Below are positions 17,344 through 25,901 of a DNA stretch of 64,000 nucleotides, piece after piece. The DNA comes from Bradyrhizobium sp. 1(2017). Lineage in GTDB: Bacteria > Pseudomonadota > Alphaproteobacteria > Rhizobiales > Xanthobacteraceae. A program made the position numbers and the translations under genes. Under the pieces are notes generated by a model. The model was not told where the DNA came from. It saw only the letters and a program-made list of their open reading frames with translations, and did not search any database. The first letter of the stretch is position 1; each line of letters opens with the position of its first letter. The stretch is from assembly GCF_011602485.2 (NCBI RefSeq), contig NZ_CP050022.2, forward strand, positions 7,460,001 through 7,524,000. Reading direction: 5' to 3'.

Positions 17344-18279
17344 CTAAAACGGGCTCACCGAAAAATAGCGCAGCCACAGATCGGTATAGCGCCCCTTTTC
17401 CCAGACCCGGAACAGCGCCCAGTTCAGGGCCTGGCGCAGCACGTCGTTGCCCTTGCGCACGGCGATGCCGACGCCCTCGCCGAAGAAGCGGCTCTCGACG
17501 AAGGGGCCGCCGGAGAAGGCGCAGCAATCGCCGGAATCGGTGCCGTTGATCCAGAATGCGAGCGAGATGGCGTCGCCGAAGATGAAATCGACCTCGCCCT
17601 TGCGGAGCGCGGCGCGAAGCGCATCGTCATTGGGATAAGGGTGCAGCTCGGCGTCGGTGAACATCGCCTTGAGATACGCCTCATGCGCCGAGCCGGCGAT
17701 GACGCCGACCTTCTTGCCCTCGAGATATTCGGGGCGGATCTCCGGCATCACGGCATCCTTGCGCGAGACGAAGCGCGCCGGCACACGGTAATAGGGATCG
17801 GTGAAATCGACGCGGGCGCGAAGCTGGGGGCTCACCGCCATCGAGGCGATGATGGCATCCCCACGGTTGGACGTCAGCGCGTCGACCAGCGTCTCGAAAC
17901 GGCGCATCTGCACGGTGCAGCTGACCTTGATCTCGTCGCACAGGCTGCGTGCGAGATCGACGTTGAAGCCGGCCGGATTGCCGTCGGCGCCGGTGAAATT
18001 GAACGGCGGGTAGTCGGTCTCGGTCAGGAAACGGATCACGGTCAGGCGCGACAGGTCCGGCCGCTCAGGCCGGCGCCGTGGGTCCCAGAAGCCCGGCACG
18101 GCCTGCGGGGCGGCCTGGGGCGCGGCTTGCGGGGAGGCCTGCGGCGCCGCCGGAGGCTGCCTGGCCGGCGCCTGGGCGTTCGCGGCGCCGAGCCCTGCCA
18201 GCAGGCAAGCACCGACGGCCAGCCCGAGCAGCAAGCCACGGACAGATTTGGACGATTTCGCCTGTTGCGATGGAGCCAT
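17344..18279 (-). CDS. Amino-acid-type ABC transporter substrate-binding protein (SBP_bac_3)
   Basis: A 311-residue periplasmic binding protein. A signal peptide (GLLLGLAVGACLLAGLGAANA) is followed by a low-complexity linker rich in Ala, Pro and Gln (residues ~36-62), and then by a type II binding domain: TETDYPPFNFTGADGNPAGF, the arginine-containing ligand segment AIIASMAVSPQLRARVDFTDPYY, and GEVDFIFGDAI. It probably senses or captures a polar amino acid or related compound. No permease is adjacent. The two consecutive cysteines (DCCAF) near residue 253 are unusual for the family. Confidence 0.85.
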   Translation of the reverse strand: MAPSQQAKSSKSVRGLLLGLAVGACLLAGLGAANAQAPARQPPAAPQASPQAAPQAAPQAVPGFWDPRRRPERPDLSRLTVIRFLTETDYPPFNFTGADGNPAGFNVDLARSLCDEIKVSCTVQMRRFETLVDALTSNRGDAIIASMAVSPQLRARVDFTDPYYRVPARFVSRKDAVMPEIRPEYLEGKKVGVIAGSAHEAYLKAMFTDAELHPYPNDDALRAALRKGEVDFIFGDAISLAFWINGTDSGDCCAFSGGPFVESRFFGEGVGIAVRKGNDVLRQALNWALFRVWEKGRYTDLWLRYFSVSPF

Positions 18280-18371
18280 CGGCCGGAAATGAACGAATGT
18301 CGTTGGGATCGGAGGGCCTTATAGACCATCCCGCCGGGAACGCGAGCGCGGAATGTGGCCAGGCGACGGTG

Positions 18372-18520
18372 CGCTCCCTCCCCCGCTTGCGGGGAGGGCC
18401 GGGGAGCGGGCGCCTCCGCGGGCGAAAATCCCCAAGAGGCGAGGACCCTCACCCGGCGCGCGGACGCTGCTTCGCATCGCCCGGACGCGCCGACCTCTCC
18501 CGCAGGCAGGGGAGGTGCAG
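18372..18520. repeat. CTCCC/GGGAG-rich intergenic repeat cluster
   Basis: The stretch contains a stable hairpin CCCTCCCCCGC-TT-GCGGGGAGGG (18377-18398), and a second half-element, CCTCTCCCGCAGGCAGGGGAGG, near 18494-18516. This is the Bradyrhizobium-type element built from purine/pyrimidine-biased arms. It lies between the binding-protein gene and the SCO gene. Confidence 0.65.
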
Positions 18521-18539
18521 CGGAGTTCGCGGCTCCCTC

Positions 18540-19130
18540 TCAGAGATACTTCTTCAAATCAGCCGCCGCCTCTTCCGGCGTGCGCTTCAGGTTGAACGGC
18601 GAGACGAAGCGGCCGTCGCGGTCCATCAGATAGATCAGCGCGGTGTGGTCCATGGTGTAGTCGCCGTCCTTGGTCGGGACCTTCTTGGCGTAGACCCGGT
18701 AGGAGGTGATCACCTTGGCGGTCTCGGCGGGATCGCCGGACAGGCCCTGAAGATGCGGATCGAAGCTCGACAGATAGTCCTTCATCGCGGCCTGCGTGTC
18801 GCGTTCGGGATCGACAGAGATGAAGACGGCATTGACCTTGTCGGCATCCTTGCCCATCGCGCGCAGCACTTCCGAGATCTCGAACAGCGAGGTCGGGCAG
18901 ACGTCGGGGCAATGGGTGTAGCCGAAGAAGATCAGGGTCGGCTTGCCCTTCAGGTTCTTGTCGGTGACGGCCTTGCCGTTCTGGTCGGTGAGCTGGAAGG
19001 GACCGCCGATCGCGGCCGGCTGCGCCACCTTGCTGACCCCGCCCATGGCCCAGAACATGATCAGGAGCCCGACGATGAGGCTTGCGGCGAAGGCAGTTGC
19101 GATCACCAGCGGACGGGCCATGGAGCTCAT
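18540..19130 (-). CDS. SCO1/SenC-family copper chaperone for cytochrome oxidase
   Basis: A 196-residue membrane-anchored thioredoxin-fold protein. An N-terminal helix (IATAFAASLIVGLLIMFWAM) leads into the domain with the copper-binding CxxxC motif in FFGYTHCPDVCPTS and the third ligand, a histidine, in DYTMDHTALIYL. It delivers copper to the CuA site of cytochrome c oxidase in the periplasm. The small membrane protein upstream ends 24 bases before the start and probably shares the transcript. Confidence 0.92.
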   Translation of the reverse strand: MSSMARPLVIATAFAASLIVGLLIMFWAMGGVSKVAQPAAIGGPFQLTDQNGKAVTDKNLKGKPTLIFFGYTHCPDVCPTSLFEISEVLRAMGKDADKVNAVFISVDPERDTQAAMKDYLSSFDPHLQGLSGDPAETAKVITSYRVYAKKVPTKDGDYTMDHTALIYLMDRDGRFVSPFNLKRTPEEAAADLKKYL

Positions 19131-19154
19131 AGGCGAAACACTTCCTGTCGGGGA

Positions 19155-19346
19155 TCAGAAGCAGGCAGCGAGGCCGGTCCTGATCATTTCGAAGAACAAT
19201 TGGGTGCCATAATGGAACCAAAGCGCGAGGGCAGCGATCACGAGGAGCGCACCGAGACCTGCGCCCGTCCACAGCAGCACGGACGGCATCCGGCCGGCAG
19301 TGGGCGAATTGTCCTGTGGATGGGCGGGGTGCACTGGTTGAGCCAT
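19155..19346 (-). CDS. Small single-pass membrane protein upstream of SCO
   Basis: A 63-residue protein with one helix (VLLWTGAGLGALLVIAALALW) after a proline-rich N-terminus. The ATG at 19346 is preferred; the open frame reaches 19403, but the codons above are within a hairpin region. No family was recognised. Its position immediately before the SCO gene suggests a link to copper delivery or oxidase assembly, which is inference from context only. Confidence 0.6.
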   Translation of the reverse strand: MAQPVHPAHPQDNSPTAGRMPSVLLWTGAGLGALLVIAALALWFHYGTQLFFEMIRTGLAACF

Positions 19347-19354
19347 GGCAATGA

Positions 19355-19372
19355 CCGGGGCGGAGGCCCCGG
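19355..19372. promoter_or_regulatory. Strong GC hairpin just 5' of the small membrane protein gene
   Basis: CCGGGGC at 19355-19361 and GCCCCGG at 19366-19372 form a 7-bp perfect stem with a 4-base loop, ending eight bases before the start codon at 19346. It occupies the place where a ribosome site would be, so it could limit translation. No experimental parallel is known to me. Confidence 0.4.
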
Positions 19373-19392
19373 TTCCCTGCCTCTCAGATAAG

Positions 19393-19430
19393 CGTTGGCC
19401 CACCGGCGAGCAAGCGCCGGCGGGCCAACG
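19393..19430 (-). terminator. Probable intrinsic terminator after the ClpP-like gene
   Basis: A long stem pairs CGTTGGCCC with GGGCCAACG and continues inward through CCGGCG/CGCCGG. It starts about 18 bases downstream of the stop of the 19449-19970 gene on the minus strand. There is only a weak T-rich tail, so it may instead be a processing or stability hairpin. Confidence 0.55.
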
Positions 19431-19448
19431 TCAAATCGTGCCTATGGT

Positions 19449-19970
19449 TTAGCGAACTAACTGGCCTCGGGCGGACTCCAGCTGTTCCGGAGGCGGAAGA
19501 GCCCGGCGCAAGGGCCTGTTGGTCGAAGCCTGCGCATCCAGGTAGCACGGCTTGTACATTGCCTGGAGTTGCTTGCCCCTCAGGAAGAGCATGTGCGGGG
19601 TGAGGCCGCCGCGCTGCGCGATCCAGCGCCTCACCTGCGAGGGATACATCGAATAGAGCATCTGGGTGGCTTCGGGATTGGTGACGGCGCGGCCGTTGCT
19701 GCCGAAATCCCAGGCGGCGTGGAAGCCGAGCGTTGCGTGCGAGGTCACGCAGATGCGGTCACGCGGGATGGCGCCGAGGACAATGGTACAGGCGGAGGCG
19801 CACAGGCCGTCGATGATGACGGTATCACCCGATTGTCGCAGGTCCTGATATTTGTCGACGTAGGTCCCGATCCGACCGCCGCGGTCGTCCGCGATCCGGA
19901 CCACTGCTTGAGAAGCCCCCGTGCAAGCGATTAGCAGAACCGTCGCAAGCAGCCCCGTCAGAAACCTCAT
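19449..19970 (-). CDS. Secreted protein with ClpP/crotonase-like serine segment
   Basis: A 173-residue protein with a signal peptide (FLTGLLATVLLIACTGASQA). The mature part carries DTVIIDGLCASACTIVLGA, which has the Ser between alanine and cysteine seen in the periplasmic ClpP-like proteins of Rhizobiales, and a histidine further on in LGFHAAWDFG as a plausible second catalytic residue. A cysteine near the C-terminus (YKPCYLD) might form a disulfide. It is probably a periplasmic hydrolase-fold protein of unknown substrate. The call rests on the motif only. Confidence 0.65.
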   Translation of the reverse strand: MRFLTGLLATVLLIACTGASQAVVRIADDRGGRIGTYVDKYQDLRQSGDTVIIDGLCASACTIVLGAIPRDRICVTSHATLGFHAAWDFGSNGRAVTNPEATQMLYSMYPSQVRRWIAQRGGLTPHMLFLRGKQLQAMYKPCYLDAQASTNRPLRRALPPPEQLESARGQLVR

Positions 19971-20236
19971 TGTCCCCCCGCCCCAGTCGATTTCGAATCT
20001 GCGTGTCAGGTTCGTGATGCGCGGCTAGCGTCCGTCGTAACCGTGGTTTTGTCTAGGCGCGCCGGCTTGGTCAAAACAAATTCAAATCCAGTGTTGCGTC
20101 GGCGCTGCACCAGGTCCGCTTCGGTCCCAACCTGGAACAAGTTAAGGGACTCTTACGCGTCCTACCCTTGATCTCAGCTGCACCCGCTGGCTTCAATCCG
20201 GGTAACTACAGGGGGGAACCGTGGGAGGGGAATACA

Positions 20237-21895
20237 ATGGCGGAAGAGACTGACGTCATCGTCGTCGGAGCGGGGCTATCGGGGTTGGTGGCCGCAACCG
20301 AGATCGCCGACGCCGGCAAGCGCGTGATCGTGGTCGACCAGGAGGGCGAGCAGTCGCTCGGCGGTCAGGCGTTCTGGTCGTTCGGCGGATTGTTCCTGGT
20401 CGATTCGCCGGAGCAGCGCCGGCTCGGCATCAGGGATTCCTACGCGCTCGCGCTCCAGGACTGGATCGGCACCGCCGGCTTCGACCGCGACGAGGATTTC
20501 TGGCCGCGGCAATGGGCCGAAGCCTATGTGGCGTTCGCGGCCGGCGAAAAGCGCGACTGGCTGCGCGCGATGGGGCATCGCATCTTTCCCGTGGTGGGCT
20601 GGGCCGAGCGCGGCGGCTATGACGCGATGGGCCATGGCAATTCGGTGCCGCGCTTCCACGTCACCTGGGGCACCGGGCCCGGCATCGTCGAGCCGTTCGA
20701 GCGCCGTGCCCGCGAAGCCGCCCAAAGCGGCCGGCTGACCTTCAAGTTCCGCCATCGCGTCGATGCGCTGTCCATCACCAACGGCACGGTGGATGGCGTC
20801 AGCGGCGCCGTCCTTGCGCCCGACAATGTCGAGCGGGGCAAGAGCTCGTCGCGCAACGTGGTCGGCGAGTTTGCGCTGAAGGCGCAGGCGGTGATCGTCG
20901 CCTCCGGCGGCATCGGCGGCAACCATGAGCTGGTGCGGCAGAACTGGCCGAAGCGGCTCGGCGAGCCGCCGAAATTCATGATCTCGGGCGTGCCGGAGCA
21001 TGTCGACGGCCGCATGATCGGCATCACGGAGAAGGCCGGCGCCCGGCTGATCAATCGCGACCGTATGTGGCATTACGTCGAGGGTATCCAGAACTGGTCA
21101 CCGATCTGGCCGCGCCACGGCATCCGTATCCTGCCCGGCCCCTCCTCGATGTGGTTCGACGCGACGGGCACGCGGCTGCCGGCGCCGCTGTTCCCCGGCT
21201 CCGACACGCTCGGCCAGCTCAAATACATCATGTCCACCGGCTATGATTATTCCTGGTTCATCCTGACCCAGAGCATCATCAAGAAGGAGTTTGCGCTGTC
21301 GGGCTCGGAGCAGAACCCCGATCTCACGGGCAAGAGCTGGCGCATGACCCTTCGCCGCGCCACCAACAAGGGGGCACCCGCGCCGGTCGAGGCGTTCAAA
21401 AGCCATGGTGTCGACTTCATCGTGCGCGACAAGCTCGATGAGCTCGTTGCGGCCATGAACAAGCTCGCCGGCAGCGACCTCTTGAAGCTCGAGCACATCA
21501 AGATGCAGATCGAGGCGCGAGACCGCGAGATCGCCAACCCTTACGTCAAGGACGCGCAGGTGATGAACATCCACAATGCGCGCCGCTATATCGGCGACAA
21601 GCTGATCCGCACCGCCTCCCCGCACAAGATCCTCGATCCCGCGCACGGACCGTTGATCGCGGTGAAGCTGAACATCCTCACCCGCAAGACGCTGGGCGGC
21701 TTCGAGACCGATCTCGACTCCCGCGTGTTCGGCGAGCAAGGCAGCGTCATCCCCGGTCTCTATGCAGTTGGCGAGGCCGCCGGATTCGGCGGCGGCGGCG
21801 TGCACGGCTACCGCTCGCTGGAGGGCACGTTCCTCGGCGGCTGCCTGTTCTCGGGCCGCAATGCCGGCCGCGCCGCGGCAAAGGCCGTGGGCTAG
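20237..21895 (+). CDS. FAD-binding dehydrogenase (fumarate reductase/ketosteroid-dehydrogenase type)
   Basis: A 552-residue flavoprotein. The dinucleotide-binding motif DVIVVGAGLSGLVAATEIA is at the N-terminus and is followed by SLGGQAFWSFGG. The C-terminus has the second FAD-contact segment, GLYAVGEAAGFGGGGVHGYR, then GTFLGGCLFSGRNAGR. It belongs with the predicted flavin oxidoreductases related to 3-ketosteroid delta-dehydrogenases; the substrate is not determined. The start at ATG 20237 follows a GGGAGGGG site. The esterase gene begins three bases after it ends, so the two form an operon. Confidence 0.88.
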   Translation: MAEETDVIVVGAGLSGLVAATEIADAGKRVIVVDQEGEQSLGGQAFWSFGGLFLVDSPEQRRLGIRDSYALALQDWIGTAGFDRDEDFWPRQWAEAYVAFAAGEKRDWLRAMGHRIFPVVGWAERGGYDAMGHGNSVPRFHVTWGTGPGIVEPFERRAREAAQSGRLTFKFRHRVDALSITNGTVDGVSGAVLAPDNVERGKSSSRNVVGEFALKAQAVIVASGGIGGNHELVRQNWPKRLGEPPKFMISGVPEHVDGRMIGITEKAGARLINRDRMWHYVEGIQNWSPIWPRHGIRILPGPSSMWFDATGTRLPAPLFPGSDTLGQLKYIMSTGYDYSWFILTQSIIKKEFALSGSEQNPDLTGKSWRMTLRRATNKGAPAPVEAFKSHGVDFIVRDKLDELVAAMNKLAGSDLLKLEHIKMQIEARDREIANPYVKDAQVMNIHNARRYIGDKLIRTASPHKILDPAHGPLIAVKLNILTRKTLGGFETDLDSRVFGEQGSVIPGLYAVGEAAGFGGGGVHGYRSLEGTFLGGCLFSGRNAGRAAAKAVG

Positions 21896-21898
21896 ACC

Positions 21899-22816
21899 AT
21901 GCGAAGGTGGCTGCAGATCGCGACGTTCGTTGCGGCATTGGCCGCCGGCTCCGCTGCATCCGCTGACACGATCGATATCAACGGCGTGAAGCGCTCCTAC
22001 ACCGCGCAGCTGCCGGCCAGGAAGCCGGCACCGCTGGTGATCGTGCTGCATGGCAAGACCCAGCGCGGGGCCGACATGATCACGCGCACGGCATGGCCGC
22101 AGATTGCCAAGCGCGAGGGTCTTGCCGTCGTGTTTCCCGACGGGCTCAACAATGCCTGGGCGGACGCGCGGACGAAGGCGGGGCCGGCCCTGCGCGGACC
22201 ACCGGCCGGCACCGACGACGTCGCGTTCATCGCAAAGCTCGTCGAGAAGCTGGTGGCCGACGGCACCGCCGATGCAAAACGAGTCTACGTCACCGGCGTC
22301 TCCAACGGCGGTGCCATGGCGATGACGCTGGTCTGCGCCCGCGCCGATCTGTTTGCAGCGGGCGCGAGCGTGATCATGAATCTCACTGACGAGGCCGCCG
22401 TCACGTGCCATCCGTCGCGGCCGTTGCCGATGCTGCTCATGAACGGTACGGCCGACCCGCTGGTGCCCTATGAGGGCGGGCGGGGATCGAGCTATTATGC
22501 CGCAGATGGGTTCTGGTCGACGGACGAGACGCTGGCGTTCTGGCGCAGGCTCAATGGCTGCGACGCGGACGAGGCGACCGAGACTAACCTGCCTGCCAGG
22601 AATGCCGCAGACCAATCCACCGTGACGCGGATTTCCTCACGCTGTCCGACCGGACACGACGTCGTGCTTTACCGCATCAACGGGGGCGGTCATCGCATGC
22701 CCGGATTCGCACCGGACGCGCGTTTCCCGAGAGTCGCGACCAAACTGCTCGGCCCGCAGAACGGCGCCATCGACGGCGCCGAGACGATCTGGTCGTTCTT
22801 CAGCCAGTCTCGCTAA
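21899..22816 (+). CDS. Secreted PHB-depolymerase/feruloyl-esterase-type hydrolase
   Basis: A 305-residue alpha/beta hydrolase with a signal peptide ending near AASA-DTI. Motifs are the oxyanion strand VIVLHGKTQRG, the nucleophile elbow VTGVSNGGAM (serine in G-x-S-x-G), the acid in MNGTADPLVPYEGG, and the histidine in NGGGHRMPG. These match the LpqC/esterase PHB family acting on short polyesters or aryl esters in the periplasm or outside the cell. It is probably co-transcribed with the flavin dehydrogenase upstream. Confidence 0.88.
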   Translation: MRRWLQIATFVAALAAGSAASADTIDINGVKRSYTAQLPARKPAPLVIVLHGKTQRGADMITRTAWPQIAKREGLAVVFPDGLNNAWADARTKAGPALRGPPAGTDDVAFIAKLVEKLVADGTADAKRVYVTGVSNGGAMAMTLVCARADLFAAGASVIMNLTDEAAVTCHPSRPLPMLLMNGTADPLVPYEGGRGSSYYAADGFWSTDETLAFWRRLNGCDADEATETNLPARNAADQSTVTRISSRCPTGHDVVLYRINGGGHRMPGFAPDARFPRVATKLLGPQNGAIDGAETIWSFFSQSR

Positions 22817-22916
22817 GCGGGCAACACATGCGTGCCTGGCAACGCATGCGTGCCTGGGGTGGCAGAGCGCGGGACGCTGGGCTAGACAGGGCCGCCATTC
22901 CACCAGGAGATCCCCA

Positions 22917-23267
22917 ATGAGCATTCAGCGTTTTGAAACCGGCCCGCGTATGAGCCAGGTCGTCGTGCACGGCAACACCGTCTATCTCGCCGGCGTCGTC
23001 GCCAACAAGGCTGCCGGCGAAAGCGTGACGAAGCAGACCCAGGACATCCTGGCCACCATCGACGGCCACCTCGCCAAGGCGGGCACCGACAAGTCGAAGC
23101 TGCTCTCGGCCACGATCTACATCGCCGACATGAAGACCTTCGGCGAGATGAACGCAGTGTGGGACGCCTGGGTCTCGCCCGGCAACACCCCGGCCCGCGC
23201 CACCGTCGAAGCCAAGCTGGCGGCGCCGCAATACACCGTCGAGATCATGGTGACCGCGGCGAAGTGA
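22917..23267 (+). CDS. RidA-family enamine/imine deaminase
   Basis: A 116-residue protein of the Rid (YjgF/YER057c/UK114) family. The C-terminal segment NTPARATVEAKLAAP has the arginine and the glutamate-containing pattern used to hydrolyse reactive 2-aminoacrylate-type imines. AGGAG lies ahead of ATG 22917. It is followed by a textbook terminator, so it is monocistronic. Confidence 0.92.
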   Translation: MSIQRFETGPRMSQVVVHGNTVYLAGVVANKAAGESVTKQTQDILATIDGHLAKAGTDKSKLLSATIYIADMKTFGEMNAVWDAWVSPGNTPARATVEAKLAAPQYTVEIMVTAAK

Positions 23268-23290
23268 TTTTCGCAGACAAATGCGAATGA

Positions 23291-23324
23291 AGCGCGATGA
23301 GGCCATCATCGCGCTTTTTTTTTT
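23291..23324 (+). terminator. Rho-independent terminator after ridA
   Basis: A 10-bp perfect stem, AGCGCGATGA (23291-23300) with TCATCGCGCT (23306-23315), and a run of ten T residues directly after it. This is the clearest intrinsic terminator in the window. Confidence 0.92.
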
Positions 23325-23418
23325 GCGCCCATCGATGACCTCCGAGGTAATCGATCCGAGCGAGCAAACCTTCGATAGTGACGGTCAGCCACACACGGCT
23401 TCATCGAAGGAGAGCAAC

Positions 23419-23784
23419 ATGACCGACCATAGCGCGATCGCCCACTGCTATATCGATCTCTGGAACGAGCGCACGACGAGCCGCCGGCGCGAGCTGCTGA
23501 GCGTGACCTGGACCGCAGACGCAAGCTATGTCGATCCGCTGATGAAGGGCGACGGCCGGGACGGCATCGACGCGCTGATATCGGGCGTTCAGCAGCGCTT
23601 TCCCGATTTCAAATTCAAGCTGATCGGCGAGCCCAACGGCTTCGGCGACCATGTGCGCTTCAGCTGGGGCCTAGGTCCCGACGGCGTCGACAGCCCGATC
23701 AAGGGCACGGATTTTGCCGTGCTCAAGGATGGGCGCATCAAGAGCGTGACGGGATTTCTGGATCAGGTGCCCACGGAGGCGTGA
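23419..23784 (+). CDS. NTF2-like (SnoaL-type) protein
   Basis: A 121-residue single-domain protein. The pattern YIDLWNERTTSRRRELLSVT, then DASYVDPLMKGDGRDGIDAL, and a C-terminal FAVLKDGRIKSVTGFLDQ is typical of the nuclear-transport-factor-2 fold used by polyketide cyclases and ketosteroid isomerases. No catalytic assignment is possible. The start at ATG 23419 has AAGGAGAG upstream; the longer open frame includes the ridA terminator and is rejected. Confidence 0.85.
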   Translation: MTDHSAIAHCYIDLWNERTTSRRRELLSVTWTADASYVDPLMKGDGRDGIDALISGVQQRFPDFKFKLIGEPNGFGDHVRFSWGLGPDGVDSPIKGTDFAVLKDGRIKSVTGFLDQVPTEA

Positions 23785-23807
23785 GGTCTCGAGCGCTCCC
23801 TCAAACT

Positions 23808-23940
23808 CCGTCGTCGTCTCGGCGAAAGCCGGGACCCATAACCACCGGAGTAGTTTGGCGAAGATTCGTCGTTGGGTACTGCTGCCTTGGGCAACCCGAG
23901 AGATCACGCGGTATGGGTCCCGGCGTTCGCCGGGACGACA
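23808..23940. repeat. Palindromic intergenic element (GTCGTCCCGG family), copy 2
   Basis: The outer arms are CCGTCGTCGTCTCGGCGAA.. and ..TTCGCCGGGACGACA, and the inner arms GGGACCCATA/TATGGGTCCC. It is related to the copy at 15356. It lies between the convergent NTF2-like and amidohydrolase genes. Confidence 0.75.
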
Positions 23941-23964
23941 CCTGTGGTTGGGCGCGGGCTTCAC

Positions 23965-24813
23965 TCACGTCATCGCCAACCGATACGCAGCCTTGGCATT
24001 CACTCCAAACGCCTTCTCCCGCACACCGGGCCCAAGTCTTGCCAGACACGCCTCCAGCGCGCCCTTGATCTCGCCGTAGCTGCCCGCAAGCAGGCACACC
24101 GGCCAGTCCGAGCCGAAGATCAGGCGATCCTCGCCAAAGCAATTCGCGGCATGCGCGACGAAGGGGAACAGCCGCGCCGCATCCCAATCGTTCCAGACCG
24201 CTTCCGTCGCCAGGCCCGATATCTTGCACCAGACGTTGCTGCAGGCGGCGAGCGCTGCGATGCGATCGCTCCATTCGTCGCTGCCGCCATCGGCAATCGG
24301 CGGTTTGGCAGCGTGATCGAGCACGAAACGCGCTTGCGGGAAGGCCTGCGCGGTTGCGACGGCCGAGGGAAGCTCGCGGGTGCGGACCAAGAAGTCATAG
24401 CTGAGATCGCGGGCGAACACGGCGGCAAGGCCGCGCTGAACGTCTTCGCGCAGCAACCATTCGGGATCGGCCTCGTCGTGAACCTGATGGCGGATGCCGA
24501 CCAGCCTGTCGCCGCCGGGCGAAGCCCGCAGGCGGTCGAGGGTTTCGTCAAGCGCAGCGTCGGTCAGATCGGCCCAACCGACGACGCCGATCACAGACGG
24601 CGTCGCATGCGCGATGCGCAAGAATTGCTCGGTCTCCTCCAGCGCGGAGCGGCATTGCACCAAGATGCTGGCGTCGATGCCGTTTGCTGTCAGGAGCGGC
24701 GCGAGATCAGCGGGACCGAAGGCGCGTCGGATCGGTGACAGCTCGGGCGCCTCCATCCAGGGATAGTCGGCGCGCGCCGGATCCCAGAAATGTTGATGGC
24801 CGTCGATGATCAT
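23965..24813 (-). CDS. Amidohydrolase-family lactonase (L-fuconolactonase-like)
   Basis: A 282-residue TIM-barrel amidohydrolase: MIIDGHQHFWD carries the metal-binding HxH, FVLDHAAKPP a later histidine, and FGSDWPVCLL the catalytic aspartate. The family includes L-fuconolactonase and related sugar lactonases. It lies three bases downstream of an aldo/keto reductase gene that could produce its lactone substrate, and it is the last gene of the sugar locus. The exact sugar is not established by sequence. Confidence 0.82.
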   Translation of the reverse strand: MIIDGHQHFWDPARADYPWMEAPELSPIRRAFGPADLAPLLTANGIDASILVQCRSALEETEQFLRIAHATPSVIGVVGWADLTDAALDETLDRLRASPGGDRLVGIRHQVHDEADPEWLLREDVQRGLAAVFARDLSYDFLVRTRELPSAVATAQAFPQARFVLDHAAKPPIADGGSDEWSDRIAALAACSNVWCKISGLATEAVWNDWDAARLFPFVAHAANCFGEDRLIFGSDWPVCLLAGSYGEIKGALEACLARLGPGVREKAFGVNAKAAYRLAMT

Positions 24814-24816
24814 GGC

Positions 24817-25794
24817 TTACGCCCCGCCCGGCAGCGGCGCGCGGGGGTCGACGAGATTGCGCGCGCGCAGCTCCTGCCAGAATGCCGGCGGCACCGCGCG
24901 CGTCGACATCGCCATGTTGTCGGACACTTCCGCTTCGTTGCGCGCGCCCATCACGGCGACCGTCACCGCCGGATGCGCCATGCAGAACTGGAACGAAGCG
25001 GCCTTCAGCTCCGTGCCGTGCTTGCGGCAGAACGCGTCGAGCTCGCGCGCACGCGCGATAAGTGCCGGATCGGCGTCCTGATAGTTGAACTTCGCGCTCG
25101 TATTGGGATTGGCCAGGATGCCGCTGTTGTAGATGCCGCCGAGCAGGATGCCGATGCCCTTTGCCTGGCAGACCGGAAACAGCGCATCCAGCGCCCCCTG
25201 GTCCAGCAGCGTGTAGCGGCCGGCGAGCAGGAAGCAGTCGACCGGCACCGCCTCTGCGAAACGAACCAGCATCTCCGATTGGTTCATGCCGGCGCCGATT
25301 GCCTTGACCGTGCCCTCGCTGCGCAGCCGCTGCAGCGCGCGGAAGGCGCCCGTGACGGCATCGTCATGATGGTCGTCGGGATCATGCACGAGCAGGACGT
25401 CGACGCGATCGAGCCCGAGCCTGGCGAGGCTTTCCTCGACCGAGCGCATTACGCCGTCATGGCTGAAATCGAACACCGGCCGCTCGCGCGGCGTGCCCTT
25501 GTAGTGCTCGTCCTCGGCAGCAGCGCCATCGGGCGTGCGCAAGAGGCGTCCGACCTTGGTCGAGATGACGTAGGAGTCGCGCGGCTGTTGCCGCAGGAAG
25601 GCGCCCAGCCGCCGCTCGGCGAGGCCAAAGCCGTAAAGCGGCGCGGTGTCGAAGAAGCGGATTCCGGCCGACCAGGCGCGTTCCATCGTGCCTTGCGCAT
25701 CGGCATCGCTGACGGGGGTGAACAATCCGCCGAGCGGAGCGGAACCGAGGCCGATTGAGGTGACGTCGAGAGAGCCGAGCCGCGACCGTTTCAT
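24817..25794 (-). CDS. Aldo/keto reductase (aldose 1-dehydrogenase type)
   Basis: A 325-residue (beta/alpha)8 oxidoreductase: IRFFDTAPLYGFGLAERRLG contains the catalytic Asp and Tyr, STKVGRLLR the catalytic Lys, and DVLLVHDPDDH the His. The sequence resembles L-fucose/D-threo-aldose 1-dehydrogenases rather than classical aldehyde reductases. It would oxidise an aldose to the lactone hydrolysed by the neighbouring amidohydrolase. The start is ATG 25794, eight bases from AAGG; the ATG at 25800 is too close to that site. Confidence 0.85.
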   Translation of the reverse strand: MKRSRLGSLDVTSIGLGSAPLGGLFTPVSDADAQGTMERAWSAGIRFFDTAPLYGFGLAERRLGAFLRQQPRDSYVISTKVGRLLRTPDGAAAEDEHYKGTPRERPVFDFSHDGVMRSVEESLARLGLDRVDVLLVHDPDDHHDDAVTGAFRALQRLRSEGTVKAIGAGMNQSEMLVRFAEAVPVDCFLLAGRYTLLDQGALDALFPVCQAKGIGILLGGIYNSGILANPNTSAKFNYQDADPALIARARELDAFCRKHGTELKAASFQFCMAHPAVTVAVMGARNEAEVSDNMAMSTRAVPPAFWQELRARNLVDPRAPLPGGA

Positions 25795-25840
25795 TCCCAT
25801 TGCCTTCCAGGAGTGTTCTTTCCGACAGTCCAAATCATCT

Positions 25841-25869
25841 CCCCCGCTCGCGGAAATCGCAAGCGGGGG
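25841..25869. repeat. Stem-loop between the sugar-binding protein and aldo/keto reductase genes
   Basis: CCCCCGCT at 25841-25848 pairs with AGCGGGGG at 25862-25869, with GCG/CGC pairing further inside. It has no T tract on the minus strand, so it is more likely an mRNA-stability or processing element than a full terminator. It follows the stop codon of the binding-protein gene on the minus strand. Confidence 0.55.
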
Positions 25870-25901
25870 AGGCATGCAGGAGCGCGGGGCTGGCGGCGCT
25901 C

